Virus record (IMG/VR): IMGVR_UViG_3300010391_000192
Location: 1 to 20,670 of that record
Origin: a virus
Strand: one strand, 5' to 3'
DNA: 20,670 nucleotides
Position 1 is the stretch's first letter, and each line of letters opens with the position of its first letter. A program made the translations under genes and the position numbers. The notes below the pieces were generated by a model. The model did not search any database. It saw only the letters and a program-made list of their open reading frames with translations, and was not told the DNA's origin. Below, in pieces: positions 16,539 to 20,670 of this stretch.

Positions 16539-18470
16539 ATGCCCGCCGCCACCGTCATCCCCATCGGTCGATCCATCGCGCTCGCGTCGAGCTTCGGCGT
16601 CGACGAGACCACGCTCGGGCCGCAGTTCCGAGTCCGGTCCATCATGGACTCCGAGCGTTACCGCCTGCTCGACCGCCGGCAGGCGTACTATTCGTGCTCG
16701 ATCCACGATTGGAAACAGTACGACTTCGACGGCCGGCTCATCCAGCAGGGCAACCCGCTACTCGGGCAGCCGCTCCTCGCGAGCGAGCCGGCCAACTGGT
16801 ACGTCCCGCTGAAGTACCGCCGCCCCTCCGCGCCGTACCGCCTCGCCCGCGCCATCGTCGACGCCTTCACGAACCTCCTTTTCGGCTACCAGCGCTGGCC
16901 GACCGTCCGCTCCCCGGGGGACGGCGAGACCGAGGAGTTCGCCCGCGCCGTCGTCGACGCCGTCCACCTTCGCACGCTGATGGTCCGGGCCCGTACGCTC
17001 GGGGGCGCCGTCGGCACGGTCGGGCTCTCGTGGCGCATTGCGAAGGGCATCCCCCGCGTGCGCGTCCATTCGGCGAAGCACCTGTACGTCCATGCCTGGG
17101 CCGACCGCGAGCTGCTCGTCCCGTCGCACGTCACGGAGATTTACAAGTTCCCCCGCGACGAGTGGGACCAGGAAAAGAAGCAGTTCATGCGGAACTGGTA
17201 CTGGTTCCGGCACGACTGGACCTCGGTCGCCGACGTCGCGTTCCACGAGATCAAGGACTACGTCGGCGCCGACCCGTCGTGGACGATCGACGAAGAGAAC
17301 AGCTACCGGCACGACGACGACTTCTGCCACTTCGTCTGGGTCCAGAATCTCCCGACCGACTCCGAGGACATCGACGGCGTCCCCGACTACGAAGGGCTCT
17401 ACGAAAACTTCGACGCGCTCGACATGCTCAACAGCGTGCTCGCGCGCGGCACGACGCTGAACCTCGACCCGCCGCTCATCCTCAAGCTCGACCCGGAGAT
17501 CGTCGCGCACTCCGGGATCAAGAAGGGCGCGGACAATTCGCTCGTCGTCGGGCTGTCCGGAGACGCTCACTACATGGAGCTGGCGGGAACCAGCGTTCAG
17601 GTCGGCACGACGCTGTTCTCGAAGATGCGCGAGAGCGCGCTCGAAGTCGCGCAGTGCATCATCCCCGACCCGAACCAGATCGGCGCCGCGGGTACCTCGT
17701 CCGTCGCGCTGAAGGTCATCTACGCGCCCATGCTCGGCAAGGCCGACGTCCTTCGCGAGCAGTACGAGAACGCGATGCGGCTCCTGCTCTCGCAGATCAC
17801 CCGGTCGGCTCGCCGGCAGATGGACGGCCCCCCGGTCGTGCTCGTCTCCGACGCCGGAGACGAAACCGAGATGGAGCCGTTCATCGATCTGCCGCCGCGG
17901 GTCGTCGTCGAGGACGTGCTCGACCCCGATACGGGGGAGCCGTCGGGCGAGAAGCGCGATCGTCGCGTCCCGCTCCGTCCCGGCCCGACCGAGCTGTTCG
18001 CCTTCGACTGGGGCGACTACTTCCTCCCGACCCCGGCCGACCAGCAGCAGACGGCGACCACCCTTTCGCAGCTCGTGACGAGCAGCCTGCTCTCGCAGGA
18101 GTCGGGGGCGGACCTCGCGTCCCGGGTCGTCCGGATCGATCCCCGGACGGACTGGGAGCGAATCCAGAAGGACAAGGCGGCGAAGGCGAAAGAACAGGCG
18201 ATGGCGCAAGGGGCGCCCCCCGACGCCTTCGGGGGTATGGGGGGGCACGTCGACGACGAGGGAGACCTACCCCCCGGAGCGCTCCCGCGGAGCGGGCGGG
18301 GACTCGGCGAGGGCCCTCCGGCGGGTCTCGACAAGGCGGGGCTCGGGACCTTCACGGTCGACGAGACGCGCTCCGCGATGGGGCTCGCCCCGCTCGGGGG
18401 CGAGACGGGGAAGCTCACCCTCGCGGAGTTCCAGGCCCGGGCGAAGGCCGGGTCGCTCGACAGGGGGTAG
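16539..18470 (+). CDS. portal protein (SPP1 gp6-like)
   Basis: The 643-residue product lies just after the terminase and before the minor head gene, the standard portal position. The N-terminal half holds the clip/wing-type region: QAYYSCSIHDWKQYDFDGR (50-68), YRLARAIVDAFTNLLFGYQRWP (101-122), RARTLGGAVGTVGLSWRIA, a VHSAKHLYVHAWADRELL strand pair and ENFDALDMLNSVLARG. The helix-rich stem region follows (SKMRESALEVAQCIIPDPNQIG, REQYENAMRLLLSQITRSARRQ). The C-terminal 100 residues are charged with glycine-rich turns (GGMGGH). Portals of this type form a dodecamer at one capsid vertex and bind the terminase. No lesions are seen. Confidence 0.85.
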   Translation: MPAATVIPIGRSIALASSFGVDETTLGPQFRVRSIMDSERYRLLDRRQAYYSCSIHDWKQYDFDGRLIQQGNPLLGQPLLASEPANWYVPLKYRRPSAPYRLARAIVDAFTNLLFGYQRWPTVRSPGDGETEEFARAVVDAVHLRTLMVRARTLGGAVGTVGLSWRIAKGIPRVRVHSAKHLYVHAWADRELLVPSHVTEIYKFPRDEWDQEKKQFMRNWYWFRHDWTSVADVAFHEIKDYVGADPSWTIDEENSYRHDDDFCHFVWVQNLPTDSEDIDGVPDYEGLYENFDALDMLNSVLARGTTLNLDPPLILKLDPEIVAHSGIKKGADNSLVVGLSGDAHYMELAGTSVQVGTTLFSKMRESALEVAQCIIPDPNQIGAAGTSSVALKVIYAPMLGKADVLREQYENAMRLLLSQITRSARRQMDGPPVVLVSDAGDETEMEPFIDLPPRVVVEDVLDPDTGEPSGEKRDRRVPLRPGPTELFAFDWGDYFLPTPADQQQTATTLSQLVTSSLLSQESGADLASRVVRIDPRTDWERIQKDKAAKAKEQAMAQGAPPDAFGGMGGHVDDEGDLPPGALPRSGRGLGEGPPAGLDKAGLGTFTVDETRSAMGLAPLGGETGKLTLAEFQARAKAGSLDRG

Positions 18471-18474
18471 GCGG

Positions 18475-19521
18475 GTGGCGCGGGGCGACCCCGTCGACGT
18501 GCTCCGGATCAACCGGCAGCAGGCGAAAACACTCGTCGACCGGGTCGGCGGCAAGGCCGTCCGGTTCCTCCTGACCGACGCGGCGGATGATCTCCGGAAG
18601 CGACTCTCGGAATCGATCCGGACCGGCTCCACCACCCCGACGAGCGAACGTGAAATGCGCATCGCGCTCGCCCAGATCGAGGACGTCGCCCGGGCGACCG
18701 CGCGACAGATCGGTCGAACCGCCGCTTCGACCGCGGGCAGGGCGGCCGAGGTCGGCGCCAACGGGCTCGCCAGGTACCTCAAGCAAGCCCAGGCCAGGTA
18801 CGGATCGAAGGCCGCCCCGCTCGCCATCCGAGAGGGCGCGATGCTCAGGCGCTCCGTCCAGGGCGCCGAGGCCACCGTGCTCCGACGCCTCGCCACGACC
18901 GAGCAGGCGCTCGCCGCGTCCGCGACCTCCACCGACGCGCTCTCCGGACAGCCAGCGCGCATCCAGCTCACGAACGAGACAAGCGTGCTCACGCGCTACT
19001 CGATGGAAACGATCGGCGAGTTCGAGTCGGTGCTCTCCACCGCCGTCGTGACCCGGAAGCCCTGGGTCGACGTCCGCGACGCCATCGTCGAGAAGAGTCC
19101 CTTCCTTCAAGGCGCTCCCGCGTTCTGGGCCGAGCGGATCGTGCGCACCGAATGTCTGGGCGCGCTGAACCGCGCCGGTTGGGAAGGAATCCGCTCCGCC
19201 GATGACGACCTCGGCGACATGGTGAAGATCCTCTCCGCCACGTTCGACAACCGTACGGGCTGGGACTCGTACCAAGTTCACGGCCAAATCAGACGACCCG
19301 ACGAAGCCTTCGCGTGGGCTGGCGGGCTCTACCAGCACCCGCCGAATCGCCCGATCGACCGAGAGATCGTAGTCCCGCATCGGCTCTCGTGGGCCCTTCC
19401 CTCCGAGCTGACGTGGCGCAGCGACGCCGAGGTGGTCGCCGCGTGGCAGCGCGACCGGCGCAAGGGTGCTCCGCCGCCGCGGCCGAACATGACCACGATT
19501 CCTCTTTCGCGCTTCGGCTGA
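18475..19521 (+). CDS. minor head/morphogenesis protein (Mu F-like)
   Basis: The 348-residue product begins four bases after the portal stop, at GTG 18475 preceded by AGGGGG. Its N-terminal 200 residues are long helices. The C-terminal part has the Mu F-like pattern RIVRTECLGALNRAGWEG, ILSATFDNRTGWDSYQVHGQIRRPDEAF, the GGLYQHPPNRPIDREIVVPHRLSW box and a basic end. In Mu and SPP1 (gp7) this family helps build the prohead and binds the portal. Here the usual cysteine of the P-x-x-C-R-C ending is absent and is replaced by DREIVVPHR. It appears complete. Confidence 0.85.
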   Translation: MARGDPVDVLRINRQQAKTLVDRVGGKAVRFLLTDAADDLRKRLSESIRTGSTTPTSEREMRIALAQIEDVARATARQIGRTAASTAGRAAEVGANGLARYLKQAQARYGSKAAPLAIREGAMLRRSVQGAEATVLRRLATTEQALAASATSTDALSGQPARIQLTNETSVLTRYSMETIGEFESVLSTAVVTRKPWVDVRDAIVEKSPFLQGAPAFWAERIVRTECLGALNRAGWEGIRSADDDLGDMVKILSATFDNRTGWDSYQVHGQIRRPDEAFAWAGGLYQHPPNRPIDREIVVPHRLSWALPSELTWRSDAEVVAAWQRDRRKGAPPPRPNMTTIPLSRFG

Positions 19522-19534
19522 TACCGTCCTCTCC
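19518..19534 (+). promoter_or_regulatory. CTGATAC start-proximal element before the gene at 19535
   Basis: CTGATAC (19518-19524) begins exactly 17 nt before ATG 19535. No Shine-Dalgarno lies between (GTCCTCTCC is pyrimidine-rich). GATACC could serve as a -10, putting the transcript start at or next to the ATG, that is, leaderless. No clear -35 is seen. The same element occurs at 19912 and, on the minus strand, at 13769-13775. Confidence 0.4.
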
Positions 19535-19885
19535 ATGAACGCCGCACGACTCGTCGTTGGAGACGGAACCGCGCTCGTCGCCGTCGACGCAGCTCCGAAC
19601 CCCACCGAGCCTCCGCCTGGTCGAGTCTTCACGCTTCCGAACCGAGGCGGCGTCGCGACGTCGCTCTGGCTCACCGCCGAGGGCGGGACCCCGACGGTGG
19701 AACTCTGGCTTCAGGCGTTCGGTTCCCCCGGGCGCTGGTATCGCTGGAACAACTCCGCCTTCGCCATCGCGCAGGACGCCCTTCAGTTCCTCGCGCTCGG
19801 CGCTTTCCCTCTGGACATGCCGGCCTTCCTCCGGGTCACCGTCGTGAACGCCTGTACGCGCATCGGCGGCGGCCTGACGATCTGA
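19535..19885 (+). CDS. beta-rich hypothetical virion-type protein, 116 aa
   Basis: ATG 19535 is the likely start although no Shine-Dalgarno precedes it. The product is mostly short strands: AARLVVGDGTALVAVDAAPNPTEPPPG, then VATSLWLTAEGGTPTVELWLQAFG, GRWYRWNNSAFAIAQDALQF, LRVTVVNACTRIGGGLTI. The aromatic, threonine-rich sheet pattern fits a capsid decoration, head-fibre or tail-type protein. It lies next to the minor head gene, in the usual place of head accessory genes. No family was recognised. Confidence 0.7.
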   Translation: MNAARLVVGDGTALVAVDAAPNPTEPPPGRVFTLPNRGGVATSLWLTAEGGTPTVELWLQAFGSPGRWYRWNNSAFAIAQDALQFLALGAFPLDMPAFLRVTVVNACTRIGGGLTI

Positions 19886-19911
19886 CCACCCCCTTGCGCG
19901 TCAACCCGCGC

Positions 19912-19928
19912 CTGATACTCTCCCCTCG
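19912..19928 (+). promoter_or_regulatory. CTGATAC start-proximal element before the gene at 19929
   Basis: CTGATAC (19912-19918) begins exactly 17 nt before ATG 19929, as at 19518. The intervening TCTCCCCTCG has no ribosome site. GATACT is a fair -10, and TTGCGC (19894-19899) upstream could be a -35 with a short 14-bp spacer. It may drive a leaderless mRNA. Confidence 0.4.
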
Positions 19929-20231
19929 ATGGCGAAGCCGTTCCGCGTGACGTCGCAGGCTCAGGTGGGCCGCACCTCGGACGGCAAATTCACGCGGCTC
20001 GTCGGCTCCGCGCCTCCGCAGGTCATCGACGAAACGATCAAGCGCGGCATCGAGCTGAACCAAGTGATCCGCGAGCAGCAGGTTCCCGATCGTCTCGTCG
20101 GAACCGGCGCTCCGAAGAACGTCGCTGGACCTCGCGCGCAGGCGAAGGCTCCGGTCTACCCGGATGCGATTCCGTGGCCGGAGGCCGGGCCGACGAACGA
20201 CGCGAACCGCAAACCGTTCAAGGTGAGGTGA
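19929..20231 (+). CDS. hypothetical basic protein, 100 aa
   Basis: ATG 19929 lies 17 nt after the start of a CTGATAC element and has no Shine-Dalgarno. The product begins MAKPFRVTSQAQVGRTSDGK, then has a helix (VIDETIKRGIELNQVIREQQV) and a long proline/alanine-rich stretch. It ends NRKPFKVR. The next protein ends HKPFKGI, so both close with a KPFK peptide. The length and disorder suggest a scaffold-associated or head-accessory protein, but no family was recognised. Confidence 0.65.
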   Translation: MAKPFRVTSQAQVGRTSDGKFTRLVGSAPPQVIDETIKRGIELNQVIREQQVPDRLVGTGAPKNVAGPRAQAKAPVYPDAIPWPEAGPTNDANRKPFKVR

Positions 20232-20234
20232 CAG

Positions 20235-20597
20235 ATGGCGACCGGCGACGGAAAGACGCAAGGCGACGGAAGCACGAGCCCCTTCGGTGACGGCGGGGGG
20301 AAAGTACCAGGAGCAGGAACCATGGCAGGCAACGACTTCGTGAAGAACCCCGCTGGCGGCACGACCCCCGGGGCGGGCAACAACTTCCTCACCAACCCCT
20401 CGGGCGCTGGCCCTACCGGAGACAAGCCCATGAACGTCGCAGAAGGTGGCAAGGACGCCCAGAAGAAGGGCGAGAACGTCGACCTGAACCCCGAGAGCGA
20501 GATCCGCGAGAAGGGACAGCTCGTCCCGCTCATCGATCGACCCGACGCGGGCACTGGTTCGATCGGCAACGCGCACAAGCCCTTCAAGGGCATCTGA
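20235..20597 (+). CDS. glycine-rich low-complexity protein, 120 aa
   Basis: ATG 20235 has GAGG (20223-20226) upstream, about eight bases away. The product is rich in Gly, Asn, Asp and Pro. It contains a tandem repeat of about 16 residues (AGNDFVKNPAGGTTPG then AGNNFLTNPSGAGPTG, residues about 31-62), followed by a charged segment and a KPFKGI end. It is probably largely disordered. In this position it might be a scaffold, capsid-associated or decoration protein. No family was recognised, and composition alone cannot settle it. Confidence 0.65.
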   Translation: MATGDGKTQGDGSTSPFGDGGGKVPGAGTMAGNDFVKNPAGGTTPGAGNNFLTNPSGAGPTGDKPMNVAEGGKDAQKKGENVDLNPESEIREKGQLVPLIDRPDAGTGSIGNAHKPFKGI

Positions 20598-20605
20598 GGT
20601 AGCGC

Positions 20606-20670
20606 GTGGGTCAAGTCGTCATCAGCGGCAGCTACCAGGCGGGTCCTCCGCAGGTAGGAGCGGGATTCCC
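20606..20670 (+). CDS. start of a gene running off the window
   Basis: GTG 20606 has a perfect GAGGT (20596-20600) five bases upstream. The open frame continues to the window end as MGQVVISGSYQAGPPQVGAGFP. Only 21 codons are seen. The glycine-, serine- and valine-rich start is typical of virion proteins, but nothing more can be said. Confidence 0.5.
   Translation, partial: MGQVVISGSYQAGPPQVGAGF

Noticed and set aside
16758-18248. Long minus-strand open frame (496 aa) opposite the portal
   Set aside because: It is an arginine/valine/glutamate-rich mirror of the portal codons, typical in high-GC DNA. It has no motifs, and the portal frame is clearly real.
16694-18574. Plus-strand open frame of 626 aa inside the portal gene
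   Set aside because: It has arginine-rich shadow composition in a different frame from the portal and no motifs.
18415-19674. Long minus-strand open frame (419 aa) opposite the minor head gene
   Set aside because: Shadow frame with biased composition; the plus-strand minor head gene has recognisable family motifs.
1-20670. tRNA genes and CRISPR arrays
   Set aside because: No cloverleaf with the conserved T-arm sequence and no regularly spaced repeats were seen on reading both strands by eye.

Overview
This is a 20.7 kb piece of a high-GC, double-stranded DNA tailed-phage genome (free phage or prophage). Hallmark genes are a terminase large subunit, an SPP1-type portal, a Mu F-like minor head protein, a serine recombinase, and dozens of tiny genes coupled by ATGA/GTGA/TGATG overlaps. 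Nearly everything is on the plus strand. The host cannot be named from the sequence; GC content and frequent GTG starts fit an actinobacterial, myxobacterial or similar high-GC host.

Layout. (1) 1-498: the tail end of a structural-type gene and one further small gene. (2) 549-4612: an operon of about 16 tiny accessory genes, including a DUF3850/ASCH-like protein, several zinc-ribbon proteins and a RyR-domain protein. It ends in a gene broken by a one-base frameshift. (3) 4613-5366: about 750 bp without a convincing gene, holding strong hairpins, a G-quadruplex-type G-run, an AT-rich palindrome pair and a promoter. (4) 5403-12931: a metabolic/DNA-modification region with a glutamine-synthetase-fold amidoligase, two ParB-like proteins, a Mom-family DNA adenine-modification protein, a DUF6011+HARP-like protein, two different gamma-glutamylcyclotransferase (GGCT/AIG2) proteins and a transglutaminase/papain-like protein. 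(5) 12921-13758: a serine recombinase and a small convergent minus-strand gene. (6) 13786-20670: the packaging and head module. Here the terminase large subunit is cut in two by one in-frame TGA, followed by small unknown genes, portal, minor head protein and further small structural candidates.

The most notable signal is regulatory. Five genes (at 5403, 6352, 7684, 10303 and 11575) are preceded by copies of one module: a sigma70-like promoter with exactly 17 bp between the -35 and -10 hexamers, a 12-bp near-palindrome (CCCTAGCTTGGG type) filling that spacer, a hairpin beginning about where transcription should start, then usually GGAAAGG and an ATG. The hairpin stems differ in sequence between copies but keep pairing. 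This module ties the amidoligase, both GGCTs and the HARP-like gene into one phage regulon. It supports the idea that amidoligase and GGCTs make and trim an amide-linked modification, in the same region as the ParB-Mom DNA-modification genes.

A second shared start signal, CTGAYAC exactly 17 nt before ATG, precedes three genes lacking a Shine-Dalgarno sequence (19535, 19929 and the minus-strand gene starting at 13758). All assignments rest on motifs recognised by eye; no database search was run.
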